From: Buddleja alternifolia
Lineage: Eukaryota; Streptophyta; Magnoliopsida; Lamiales; Scrophulariaceae
NCBI GenBank assembly: GCA_019426215.1
Contig: CM033393.1
Location: 27,654,591 to 27,718,590 of the forward strand
Length of the DNA: 64,000 nucleotides
Direction of reading: 5' to 3'
Shown: positions 35,091 to 48,810 of the stretch, in pieces
Layout: each line of letters begins with the position of its first letter
How positions within the stretch are numbered: the first letter of the stretch is position 1
The notes under the pieces: model-generated
What the model saw: only the letters and a program-made list of their open reading frames with translations
What the model was told of the DNA's origin: nothing
The model's database searches: none
Position numbers and translations under genes: made by a program

Positions 35091-36429
35091 ATAGTTATAA
35101 AAAAGAAGCATTTTTAAAATGTTTAAGAAGGTTATATTAGGCAACATACATTTGGTATACCAGGACAGTTACTCTAATGGAGCCTTAATAAATAGTATTA
35201 GTAGTTGGGCACACTCGTTGTGTGTGCAACGTAACGATCAAAACAAAAACAATAGAAATCATTCAATGTCTCAGGAGATTATTTTTCCATTGTAATAAAT
35301 ACCTTTTTTAGAATCAAAACTTGTTAATTAATAAAAGAAAAAATGAAGAGTGCATCACTACGTAAAAGAACATCATTTGTTTACATTGTCGACATAGGTA
35401 TTTCTCCAATTTCGTACAACTTTGTCAAAAGCCAAATTCCAAAAAAAATGATTTTTTATTAAAACAAAATCCACCAATTTTCAAGTAAATCTTGTGGAAT
35501 CTCAACAAAGCAAGGATTGAAATCATCATATATATAAAGTTTTAGGAAGTAAAATGTTAGTAAATTAAGAGGAAACCACTTAACTCCTAAAAATGAGTCC
35601 CAATCATTTGATTGTAAAAAGAGTCCATACTAATCCACAATGCGTTTTTTCTTTGTCGCTTCGTTGCTTCTTCTAATCCACCAGCAAAATCATCAACATT
35701 TGTAGTTTTACTTGGATAGTCTTCAAGCCAAATTTGCATTGTCGATGGTTGCTCCTGTAATTGGCAAAAGACATTGGACATTCATTGGTTAAGAAAAACA
35801 AAAATGAGAATGGATTAATTTCAACTTCTAAGTAACAGTAAAGAAAGGAAAGATGGATTCAAAGAAGCTCTATTCCAAAGAAATATGCAATTTGAAGATT
35901 TCTGCCATTGATGAAATTATTATTAATATTTCTTATGCAATTCAATAGAATAATAATATGCATTCATTATGCAGAAGTTATTCTTCCAAAACAGTTATCC
36001 TTCTGAAACTGTGATATGAAATGGGAGTTGAGTGAACGTGAAAACTGGAGTTAGTTTTAAATGTGAGAGATTAGTTTATAGTAATTTTACCACTTTACCC
36101 CTGTTTAGCTCCCCTCATTAAAAAAAAGAGGGGTAGTTTTGTCCATACACATTTGGCTTCCCAAGGAAGTTACTCAAAGGGTCACATCTTTAATAAATAG
36201 TATAGATAGATTATCACTTTAGTTACCAGAATTAGAATAAAAAGTTAGGTTTGCAAACACTCCTAAATAGATTATTTTAAGTCATAAGTTAATAATCACT
36301 TATTTTAAGAGTTTGCAAACACTCCTTTAATCATAGGTCACATAGAGTTTATAATACTCGAATAAAGAAAAGTCACAACATCTAATAGCTAGAACTGAAA
36401 CCAAGACCATGGTCTTAAATTTTTATAGA
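35091..36429. other. AT-rich stretch with paired short repeats, no gene seen
   Basis: Two related segments of about 60 bases in the same orientation, 35148-35205 and 36147-36208, both read ATTTGG..AGTTACTC..TTAATAAATAGTAT. Two GTTTGCAAACACTCCT words lie at 36251 and 36309. They may be transposon ends. A 64-codon reverse frame at 35587-35781 shows no recognisable domain. Confidence 0.4.
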
Positions 36430-38107
36430 ATTATCTAGTTTTATTCGGTGGTTTGCATGCGCTTTCGTCGTTTTGTGTAGGTGGTTTCGAATCTTTTTAC
36501 TGCTTTTTCATTGTATTCATGTTTAGTAGTCTTTAATTGTTGTTTTAGTTGTTTTGGTGTGTTTTTATTATGTTTTGGATGTTTTTAGTAATTCTAGAGT
36601 CTTGGTGTTGCAATTGATTAAAGTTTTGTTTTATAGATCCTCATGGGCATAAATCCACAAGTGATAGGAGCAAATTGCAAAGCAAGAGGAGCAAAAGCTT
36701 ATTAAGGAAAGAAGATAAGGAAGAATTAAGAAAAAATCTGGGCATCTAACGTCGTATAGTGACATGGCAAAAGATGTCACGACATGCTCATAGGCAGCCC
36801 ATGACATGAAAGAAAAATGAACATGACATGTCGCGACATGGCACTTGATGTCGCCTCACGAGATTTGTGAGTACTAGCTCCTGATTTTTCGAACAGTGAC
36901 CTGTCCGTACTCTTTTGATCATATCTCCTCAACCAAATCTCCAAATCTCTTGATTCTAGCGAGGTTTTAAATCTAAGGATAGAGGCTTCAACTTTTCTAT
37001 TAGATTTGTACTCATTGGAAATCTTTATATCAGAGAAAATCGAGCTCAAAGTGGACGGTTGTGATTGTTTAGAAGAAAAGAAGAGAATTTTGGAGATAGG
37101 GAAAGATTGGTGAACTACACGAGAGAGATACATGTTTTTGCTGATAACAAAAGAGGGAGAAACCTAGTGAAAACATATCTTGAGCAAACTGAGTGGATTT
37201 TTACAAGAATACGAAGTATTCTAGCGAAGATCGACATCACTAGCGAGAAGAATATTTCATCTACAAGTTTTGTTTCTTTATCTATTGGTTAGATCTTTCA
37301 ATGTTGAATTTGTGGATTGTAAATATGATTTTAATTAGTTTTTGTGTGTGTTTCTTAACAATCATGAGTTAATTTTGTAGTAGGCGCACCCCGGAACTCT
37401 AGTTATTTGGATTTAATGTGAAGTTTTACGTTTTTAGTTTAAATATTCATTTCTTTGCTTGTTTAATTTTGTGCTCTAAGCCTCAATTAGCTTAATCACC
37501 TATTTGGAGTATTTGTTTGCTTAATTGAACTAGAAATAGGAATATTAAACATAGAACTTGGATTAAACAAAGAAGGATAATTAACTTAGGATAGGATAAA
37601 TTCCATTATTTGTCTTTGAGGGTAAACATATACCCTTAGACCCTTCTTAGCTTGAAGATAACTTAATTTTAATGTGTCTAGTTTTAGTTCTTCTTGCGTA
37701 GACAAATGGAGAAGACTAGAGTTAGATAGGTTTTTATGTATTCGACAGTTGCATAGAAATATATTTGTATATAGAGTTAACAATTGAGATGGTGATAGAA
37801 CTAGAGATTAATTCATTGCTTTAATCTGGTAACTAGAGGGAAAAGGAGGGCCTACATTTAATTAATTTGGTTAATTCTCACTTAATTCTTGCTTTTAATT
37901 AGTTGTTAATTTTTATTTTCGTAGTAAGTTAATTTCAAAATCATATTATTAATTGGAATTTGAGAAGATAAAATTTTCATTTTAATTCTTCATAAATTTA
38001 GTTAATTCTCTGTGGGAATGAAATCCGTACTTGTACACTTTATTACTTGTCAGCACGTGTACTTGCATTATTTTGGTCATAATCTTATATACGCTAAACG
38101 ACCAACA
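36430..38107 (+). repeat. LTR remnant of a decayed gypsy element
   Basis: The right edge is supported: GACCAACA at 38107 followed by a decayed Asp-type primer site. The left edge is not defined. The body carries the perfect palindrome CATGTCGCGACATG (36827-36840) among several GACATG words. Confidence 0.6.
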
Positions 38108-38112
38108 AGTTT

Positions 38113-38131
38113 TGGGTGCCATTATTGGGGA
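38113..38131 (+). promoter_or_regulatory. Decayed primer-binding site of the gypsy remnant
   Basis: TGGGTGCCATTATTGGGGA matches the Athila Asp-tRNA site with several changes and stands six bases after the LTR end. Confidence 0.7.
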
Positions 38132-38729
38132 CTTTCTCTTAGCTTATTTTGAGTTAAGTGATTTTGTTTCTTTGTGTCGTCTACACTCTGTTAGTTCTTG
38201 CAGATAACACGTAGTTTATGAGCAGAGCAGCACGTTCTAAAGAATTCACTACAGATCTAGAGAACCTTTGGAATTAGGAGGAAGCGGCAGAGAATTTATA
38301 AAAGACTCCAAATGGCAATTAACCAAGCAAATAACGGTATCAAGGGAGCCAATGGAATTGAAAATGAGGCTAATCGGTTTATCAGAGATTATGGAAATTT
38401 TATCTTGGGAAATCTGAACCCTAACATCAGTACGCCTGAGATTCGAGGGGGAACATTCGAGCTAAACCCTGTCATGTTCCAAATGCTGCAATCGATGGGG
38501 CAATTTAGTGGATCAGTAATTGATGACCCATGTAACCATCTCAGGATGTTTGTTGAAGTTTGTGACTCTTTTCAATGGATGGGAGTATCAACAGAGAATA
38601 TTCGTCTGAAGTTGCTTCCTTTCTCACTGAGGGCTAGAGCAGGGTCATGGTTGAACACTTTACCATCTGGTTCTGTTACATCTTGGAACAACTTGAAGAG
38701 AAAAGTCCGAGCAAATACTTTCCACCCAT

Positions 38730-38734
38730 GAAAC
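38730..38734. repeat. Target-site duplication of the 38735 solo LTR, left copy
   Basis: GAAAC is repeated at 40463-40467. Confidence 0.88.
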
Positions 38735-40462
38735 TGTTAGGTTAATGTCCTCAAATGCCATTAGAGGATTAGAGAATGTTAGGATATTATCAATTTCTAA
38801 TTGTTTCGCATTCTATCAATAAAAGACAATTAGTTGTTTACTATTATATTGGCATTTATATACTGTAATCATCTATAAACCCATGAACACAAGAGTTAAC
38901 TCTCTAAGGCACTAGAGGAGTTTGATACTTGTGTACTAAAATAGTCTGCAAGTCAATGATTTTCAATTGGGCATTGGAAATCATAAAGACTTGTATGATT
39001 TGAGTTTTGACGAGAAAGGTGCCTGTCAACCACTAGGAAATAGTGAAGAACTCACATCATAGGTGCACTGATGTAGATAGTGGCACTTAGACATGACTCG
39101 CATCGATTCTGTCACATGGGTTTTTACTCTTTGACAGTCAATGACAGAATTGATTAAATTGTAAAAGGTGTGTCTGAACTTTAGACTTGAGGAATCGAGT
39201 TGAAGATATACTTGTGACATTAGGTTTGTCATTAGAGTAGTTAGGCCAAATTCACCCGTTGGTGGGGTCAACCTCAAACTGCTACCTAATGGGCAAGTAG
39301 TAGTTTTAACTGATATCCAAGATGAGATTCGTTCCCTCGAAGGTAAACGAGGAATTATCATATGCATTTATAAGTACGTTAGATATTAAAGTCTTTGGCC
39401 AAAGCATTCATTGATCTGAACTTATTAAAAATATAGCATAGTGTCAAGTTAGTGAGTTTGACCAAAAACCATGACTCTCACTTGACCGAGATAAGAAAAC
39501 GAAGAGTTTATATTCACACGGTATTTACAATAGGAAAGGTAAAAATGATCCAATTATTTCATCTTATTTGGGTTAAAACATGGACCGCTTGATTGGCAAA
39601 GTGAAACTCATACTCAATGGAATCCTCCCATTGCCAAATATAGATGAACCTAAAGAGTCACGCTTAAAAAGGAAAAATCAATGAAAAATATGAAATATGT
39701 CTTGTGGCAATATTTTAAGTATTGATACTTAAAATTAATTAAATAGAATTAATTATTTGAACAAATAAGTTAGTTCATTTATAATTTAATTAATATGTAT
39801 TTCTTGGAGAAATAAAATTAATTAAATATCCTATCTATTATTTAATTTGATTAATTAATTGAATTGAATTGAATTAATTAAATAGTGGATTGGACTAAGT
39901 TCAAATTGGTGCACCAAGTGGCACACCAAGGCCATAATGGACGGCAAGGCATCCATGAGGGGATAATTAAGCCCAATGTATTAACTTAAGTGATATAAAT
40001 ATATCACATTAGTTAATACCTAGGTCATAAGATATAATTAACTCTTGAGCCACAAGAAAAAATTCCTCTCCCTCTCTCTCTCCTAGTCGTCGACCTCCAC
40101 CCCGAAGAAGAAGGAGAATTTTTGATCAAGTTTTTTCGGTGAGACAATTTAGAGGTAGGACTTTTGGACTGCTCGGATCATCAAGATTTCAGCCGAAGTT
40201 ATTTCGCGAAGAAGTTGAAGAATTTAGAGGTAGGACTTTTGGACTTCTCGGATCATCAAGATTTCAGCCGAAGTTATTTCGCGAAGAAGTTGAAGAATTC
40301 AAGTTCGTGAGATTCTCCAACCACTTCGCGAAAACGGGTAAAATTTCATTTACTCTATCATACATACGTCTGATAAAACCCCGGGATTGATCCTGTTATG
40401 GGAAAATCCAAATAAAATTTTAAAATGTTGTTTCCTCTGCGTTTGGTTATTTTCCCCCAACA
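38735..40462 (+). mobile_element. Copia-type solo LTR inside gypsy gag
   Basis: The 1728-base LTR runs from TGTTAGGTTAATGTCCTC to TTTCCCCCAACA with GAAAC on both sides and no internal domain. It shares the block CCCGTTGGTGGGGTCAACCT (39255) with the D LTRs, so it belongs to a related lineage. It contains a 75-base tandem duplication. Confidence 0.9.
40148..40297 (+). repeat. 75-base tandem duplication in the solo LTR
   Basis: AGAGGTAGGACTTTTGGACT starts at 40151 and recurs at 40226 with one mismatch (TGCTC against TTCTC follows). Confidence 0.88.
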
Positions 40463-40467
40463 GAAAC
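40463..40467. repeat. Target-site duplication of the 38735 solo LTR, right copy
   Basis: GAAAC is identical to 38730-38734. Confidence 0.88.
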
Positions 40468-41339
40468 AGCCAAGTTGAGGAACCGAATCACCTCTTTTCA
40501 GCAACTGGATGGAGAATCATTGTATGAGATCCGGGAGCACTTCTAGGAGCTGATCAGGAAGTGCCTCAATCATGGAATTCCTCTACACATCCAAATGGAG
40601 ACCATCTACAATGGACTAAACCACAAACCCGTATGGTTGTAGATGCGTGAATGGAGCACTATTGAACAAGACTTATCAGGAGGCCTAATGATTTGATTGA
40701 GTGTATAGCCGACAACAATTACTTATGGCCAATAGAGAGGGACACACCAAAGAAAGTAGCGGGAGTCCAAGAGAATGATGCTATCGCAACCATAACAACT
40801 CAGATGAATGCTCTTTCAGATTTGATTAAGTCTATGAGCACTAAAAGCAATATTAATTCTGTACAGTAAATCAAGAGGTGAGCTGTGTGTTTTATGGAGA
40901 AGGTCATGTGTTTGATGAGTACCCCTTAAATTCTGAGGTGATTTTTTACATAGGGAATTCCAACCGGAATAACAATCGCTTTTCTAACACCTTTAATCCG
41001 GGATGACTAAACCACCCAAATTTCTTATGGGCAAAACCGCCCCAACCTCAGGGCTTTCAACTTTCACAAACTTATCAAGCTACCGTCAAACGTATCAAGC
41101 TACCTCAAGCCTACCCTCCTACCAAGCATCCCCGTGAACATTTCTCATTTCAATCAAGTAGTAATGAATCAAGAAGTCCAGAACACTCTATGCTTCTATC
41201 ACAAAACCACCTGCAGGTTTATCTCCTTTTGCTTTCACTTGGAGTTTTTCTTTTTTTATCGCTCTAATGAAGATTCTGTTGATGAAATTCTATCGGCGAT
41301 CATCATCATCATCTTCTTCTTCTTCTCTTCTTCTTGATG

Positions 41340-41344
41340 TTGTA
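41340..41344. repeat. Target-site duplication of the reverse-strand solo LTR, left copy
   Basis: TTGTA is repeated at 42737-42741. Confidence 0.85.
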
Positions 41345-42736
41345 TGACACACTAGAAGCTAACGTGCTTTGGATAACAAGAGTACTAGTCGCGATAGTAA
41401 TAAAAGTAGACAAAAATAAGTCCGGGTTGTCGAACCACGGAGACTTGAATTTTTAGTTTCTGATTTTCAAAAAGACAAAAGACACTTAAAGTAAAGCGGG
41501 ACTAAAACAATTAAGTAAATGAAGGACCAAAGGAGGGAACAAGCTATGGATTAAACTTCACGTATGATAAAATGACCAAGGCACATGCTGCAACCAAATC
41601 TACTCGTCAATTTATATGGGTTACTCCTCGAATTATTAGACTCCTATTGCTTTGGTAGAAACTCCTAAATTAATTATTACCCGATGTCTCAACTCATAAT
41701 AATCCTATGATTAGTTGACGGTTCTCTAAATATGTCTATCCGAGAATCTAATCAAAAATCACGCATTAACGTTCTAGAGCTTCCCCGAATAAATCCGGCT
41801 AACAACACCCGGGAATCTTTACCTATTTCTAGGAGCAATCCCTCATTTGTTTCGGGTGATGTGTTAATTCCCTTGCACCCTAATCTATCTTCTCTCGAAC
41901 AACTAGATTAGGCAAGATAGCAAGCATATGGTGATCAAACACATGATTGGAATAAAAGCATAGAATTAACACACAAAGCAATAGGAGAATTAATACAAAA
42001 AGTATCTTCACATATATTGACTCATAAATTGGCCTTCACATGGCCTTAGTCTTATAAATTTAGCTCATAATCAATAACATAGAAGATCCTAATGTAGTCA
42101 TATACATAATCATAGACAAGTATGTAATGAAAAACATATGAAAACTCCCTATATTGCTTGATTGATGATGTATCCGAGTCAAGAGCTTCAATCCCAAGCT
42201 AGATCTCCTTCTTAGCCTCTTAGAGTTGATGAAGAATGGCCCAAAACCCAGCAAATCTCCCAGATTTCAAACCCTTCAAATGAATTGAAAACTCCTATTT
42301 ATACATTCCAAAATCTGTTATTGCGGCGCCTAGGCGCACGTTGATTGGCGCCTAGGCGCCGCCTATGTGGAGTTTATTTCTTGGGGCATAAGTTTCGGGG
42401 CACCCAGGCGTGGAAATAAGTGGCGCCCGGGCGCGCGACATGTGGCCCCTAGGCGCGAGTCGATTGGCGCCTAGGCGGGCGCTTCAGAACACTGATTTTT
42501 CTCTGCCTGGGTGGCGCCTGGGCGCGGTAAAACTGGCGTCTGGGCGGGCGTTTCAGAAACCAGAGCAAAGTGGATGAAACGAGTCGTCTTTTTCCCTTTT
42601 CTTCGTCCATCGTCGCTTACTACATGAAATCACTTCACACACATATTAAACGCACGAATGACACGAAATAAACCGTATACGAGCCTAAATTGTCCTTAAA
42701 AAGGCCTAAAAACCTATGCAAAAACGACTCCTATCA
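41345..42736 (-). mobile_element. Athila-type solo LTR, reverse strand
   Basis: It reads TGACACACTAGAAGCTAACG at the left and ..GACTCCTATCA at the right, the reverse complement of the ends of the E LTR family. It is 1392 bases long and flanked by TTGTA. It is rich in GCGCCTAGGCGC palindromes (42326, 42348 and variants to 42545). No internal domain is left. Confidence 0.9.
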
Positions 42737-42741
42737 TTGTA
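42737..42741. repeat. Target-site duplication of the reverse-strand solo LTR, right copy
   Basis: TTGTA is identical to 41340-41344. Confidence 0.85.
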
Positions 42742-44099
42742 CCGCATTAGACTGCCGATCGGTAGCGTTTTACCTCCAATAAGAAAGGTGTTCACCACCA
42801 CCACCGCCCGTAAGAGCGTCACCAGCGTCCCGGGTCATATCCAATTCGCAAAAACCCAGTTTGGAACGAGAAGCATTTCAAGATCCCCTTAGCTCACCCG
42901 GTGGAACAAAATTAAATTTCTGAATTTGTGGAAATTTCTGTATTTTCATCTTCGTGGAATCTTGAATATATATCTTGTATTCACCAATAAATCTTCAAAT
43001 AAAACTCGAGTAATAAATAGAGTACAGAGTGACATTTTTTTGTTGAATCTTTCATCAGTCAAGGATTTTCATTGTCCAACTTTTATTCGAATTCCATCAC
43101 TAAAATTAAGATAGATACAATTTCCATCATTATGTATGTTTAGAAAGTGTCATTTTGTGTGTTTTCACCTGCAAAAGCATTGTATTCCTGTTTATTTGAT
43201 TATTCATCCACTATTTCTGAACTAATTGAAACTTATTTAAAAAACGTTGTTAGAATGAATTGAGATTTCACCCCTGAATAATCAATTGTCACATTTGCTA
43301 AATAATACATTAGTAAGGAACGGGTCTCTTCTGCTGCTGCGCCCCTCTCCGTATGCACACACTTGCACGTTCCATAGCATGGAGCCATGGCAAAACAGAT
43401 AACTCATTCTATGCACTTTCTAGCTCTCTCTATTTCTGTCCCTTTGTTTATGTCCTTCTGCACAAATGTATAAGAAACCAAAATATCTGCTGGCTTTGAT
43501 TCATTAGTAATTTAAATTGATTTGCATATTCAAAAGGCTCTCCTGAAGCAACCTAAATTGTTCATTTGGTAAGTGGATATGTCAACATGTTTATTTAAAA
43601 TCAGATTTGTAATTGTAATACTGGATGTCGGGCTATGACTAAGGCAAAAACAGGCGGTTGAAGCTGAATTTATATGTGCTGCACATATTTGTGCATCAAA
43701 TAGTGCAATTAGATAAAAAGGAATGTTTGTGCTACCATTTTACAGTCATTTTCTTTGGCTGATTGTATTTGTAGCTCCAAGAAGTCGGGAAAAAAAATTT
43801 AGGCTCCAGGAAAGGGAGGAAACCACTATTCGAAGAGCATTGGGTTAGGGTTCGAAACACCCAACAAGGCAGTTGAAGGTCTAACTTTATTACTTGTTTT
43901 TATCTTTTTCTTTTGGGTAATATTCCTTTGTAGTTATCAAGCGAGGTGACATTGCTTTTGAGATCAGTTTGGTTAGTCTTAGTTTTGCTAAGTAGCACCT
44001 TTCATTATGTTCTTGATATTTGAAAATGAAATAGACTAATAGAGAATGTTGAGAATATTGATACTGAACATGCAGAGAATCCTTGAAAGCAAAAAGAGT
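42742..44099. other. Intergenic or intronic stretch, no clear gene
   Basis: Bases 42742-42890 are relatively GC-rich and open in one frame (RLPIGSVLPPIRKV) but match nothing I know. An acceptor-like TTGTATTTGTAG occurs at 43764-43775. This could be the decayed 5' part of the kinase gene that follows, but I cannot show it. Confidence 0.35.
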
Positions 44100-46364
<2,265 letters not shown>

Positions 46365-47870
46365 GAAATTTTTAGGGAAAATTATGATTAATGGAGTATG
46401 AAGTTTTTCAAATTAATAAAGACATAATAACTCTTAACTAATTGGGGAGACGGGATTGCTGTACTTTGCAAATTATTAGAAAGTTAATTGTAATGCACAT
46501 CTCCATATTACTCCTTCCATTTTTTTCTTGTCTAACAAATGACAATTTTTCTTTTCAATAATTTCTTTTATCACTGATTTCTTAACAAATTTACGCATCA
46601 CAATGAATAAGAAATTCAATATTAGCTGGGATTTTTTTTATGATGCCTCCTCTGAACTAGAGTTTAGAAATAATTGTCTGTCTTATTATTTACTATGACT
46701 TTGCTTTGATTTATTATTACTTTATTTATTTTGATCGTTTTTATTAAGCTTAACAATTTTTATTAATAGATGATTGGCTATAAAAGGATTTTTTTTTTTT
46801 AGTGAACGTATCACAGCTTACTCTTATTTTTTGTCCTTTTCTTTCTTTTTTTTTTATGTAAAAGTTTTTTTTTAAAGTAACGGAAAACAACATTAAATAA
46901 TTTTGTTTCATTATAAATAATGATTTTATAATTGTGGAACAAGCCGAAACCCTTTTTTGACAATTGTATCATCTTTAGTCTCGCAATTTAAAGCTTTTAA
47001 TTGTATCTATTAAACCATTTAAATTAAAAATTCTCAACCTTGATTTGAATAATATCTTTTTAGTAACAATCCCAATTTGAATAATTTTGTCACGCAAGAA
47101 AAGATATAATGACAACCATAAAACGTACAAATGATATTCTAAGATAGATATTATAGGAAGCTATGTGAATTTCTATATTATAAATAAAGAAATTATTTAG
47201 AAAATATTCTTATATTTTCTTCTTTTAGCATCTTTAATCCCACTATCTAAAACATAGGGTTGTTCCAATTAAGAGAGTGTCAAAAGCAAGAAAAAGAATT
47301 ACTTATGATGATTGATGAATGATAGAGTTAATTATTTTTAATTTATTTTTCCCATAATATGAAGTATCATATGGTTTATCGATCATTCTTTGCCGAAGTA
47401 ATTTATAATGTGCTTAATTTCTATGTTTAATGTATTATTTATTGTTAATCTCTTATTTCTTGTTGGATGATTGCAAGTTGATCTGAAATCGTTATTTGTA
47501 AAAATAAAATAAAAAATATTATTCAATAAAATTTTCAGTTATCTTAAAGTGTTTTTAAGTGTCATAAATATGTTTCAATATATACTAAAAGTATTTTCAT
47601 CAATCTAATGCGTAGTTTCATATAAAATAAGAAAATAAACGTCAATTAGTGATGAACGAAAGATAATTGGGTGGAGATTAAGTCTTTTCTTCAAGAAAAT
47701 TATAGAATAGGGAATACAATATAATTTTACATTGAATTTGACACTTTATAAAGTTGTAAAATTGAGGAATCCCTTCTCCCTAATTAGTTAAGAGTTATTG
47801 TGTCTTTATTAATTTAAAAGTTTCCTAGTCCATTGACAATAAGTTTTCCAAATTTGTAAGTTGTTTCACT
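46365..47870. mobile_element. Putative DNA transposon with long terminal inverted repeats
   Basis: The segment from 46411 (AATTAATAAAGACATAATAA, followed by CTCTTAACTAATT) recurs as reverse complement ending at 47815, with over 85% identity by eye for about 45 bases. Weaker inverted similarity extends outward to GGAAAA..TAATGG-like text on both sides, for about 90 bases in all. The interior of about 1.3 kb is AT-rich and has no ORF. Long inverted ends fit a non-autonomous Mutator-like element, but no 9-base duplication was found, so the exact limits are uncertain. Confidence 0.55.
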
Positions 47871-47984
47871 TGTAGTGGTCCATGAGAATTGTCTGAATAG
47901 TCAGAAGTGTTTGCATTTATAAGACATAAACTTTACTTTTCAAAGGGCAAATTTGATGTCTGATGTTTGATATCCTGTAATTAT

Positions 47985-48200
47985 TGACACATAAAAATTC
48001 TAGCAAGTGTATTAGGTCGTGTAAGTAATATAATGACTCTGAGTCTGCATTATTGTACCCCAGAGACAATTGTATCTAAGTTCTGAGATTACAGTATTAT
48101 ATAATTCTAAATTAAATCAATCCATAAAGGTGTGAATTATGAATGACAATTTACCAACTAGGAAAACAATTAAACCTTTAACTAAAAATGAACGAGAGAA
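47985..48200 (-). repeat. Truncated gypsy LTR end, reverse strand
   Basis: TGACACATAAAAATTCTAGC and GCAAGTGTATTAGGTCGTG followed by GTACCCCAGAGAC match the layout of the reverse end of Athila/Tat LTRs (TGACACG..GCAAGTGCACTAG). Only about 200 bases remain. Confidence 0.55.
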
Positions 48201-48221
48201 GTAGGGATGGCAACGGATCCC

Positions 48222-48810
48222 TGTTGGTCCCAAGTGGCATACGAAAAAGATCTAAAATAGGGGGAGTGTTGAATAGACCCTGGAGTTTTTTCGGACTTCA
48301 CAAAATGTTTTAAGCGCTTAGAATGACTAAATGCTTATCGAGCGTCTAAATGAAGACTATTTTTAAAGATAACTTAGATTCAAGGTTTGAACGCTTAACC
48401 AAAGTAGGGTTTAGCTTTCAGCGCTTAGATCATGGTTATCATAGAGGAAATGATTTTGGTCTTCTTTTGAATGAGAATTTGGCGCTCAGTTTTAACTTAG
48501 TTGCTTTCGCTTGATTTAAGCGTTATAGTGTTATATGTATGTTTTTATGTATGTTATGCGTTAATGATAAAAGCAATAAATACTAAAGTGAATAACACAA
48601 TAATTTGTAAGGTTCGTTGGGTAATGAGATTTCAACTATGTCCTTCTTTTCCTGTTTTCACTTGGAGGAACTCACTAATTGATTCTCAAAGTTTCACATA
48701 GGCAACTTCTACAATACATGAATAAAAGAAAGGTGGTATCCTCAGGTTTCTTGATAACACAAATTTGAGCTCCTTAACTCATGTAGTTATCTCTTCTTTC
48801 ACTTGGAAAT
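48222..48810 (-). repeat. Solo LTR of a SIRE relative (family C), left part
   Basis: It starts TGTTGGTCCCAAGTGGCATA, the reverse complement of a SIRE LTR 3' end, and aligns to the first 590 bases of the B LTR at clearly lower identity. Element B is inserted at its right edge. It resumes at 60353. Confidence 0.8.
48806..48810. repeat. Target-site duplication of element B, left copy
   Basis: GAAAT is repeated at 60353-60357. Confidence 0.85.

Larger units (their letters stand above)
38218..41130 (+). pseudogene. gag: Gypsy gag remnant split by a solo LTR
   Basis: A start at 38218 (MSRAARSKEF) ends at a TAG after 19 codons. A shifted frame then encodes NPVMFQMLQSMGQFSG, DDPCNHLRMFVEVCDSF and SLRARAGSWLNTLP, an Athila-type gag core. 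At 38735 the solo LTR interrupts it. After 40467 the gag resumes with TAKLRNRIT-like and QQLDGESLYEI-like text in broken frames, DLIKSMSTKSN, and a decayed zinc knuckle (CVFYGEGHVFD). It fades into unrelated DNA near 41130. No protease or RT follows, so only the 5' end of the element survives. Confidence 0.75.

Noticed and set aside
35587..35781. 64-codon reverse-strand ORF in AT-rich DNA
   Set aside because: No recognisable motif, no neighbouring exon or promoter; kept only as a remark.
46505..46560. Stowaway-like word TACTCCTTCCATTTTTTTC, also TACTCCCTCCTAAATCC at 62582
   Set aside because: Only one end is visible in each case; no opposite inverted repeat or TA duplication was found nearby.
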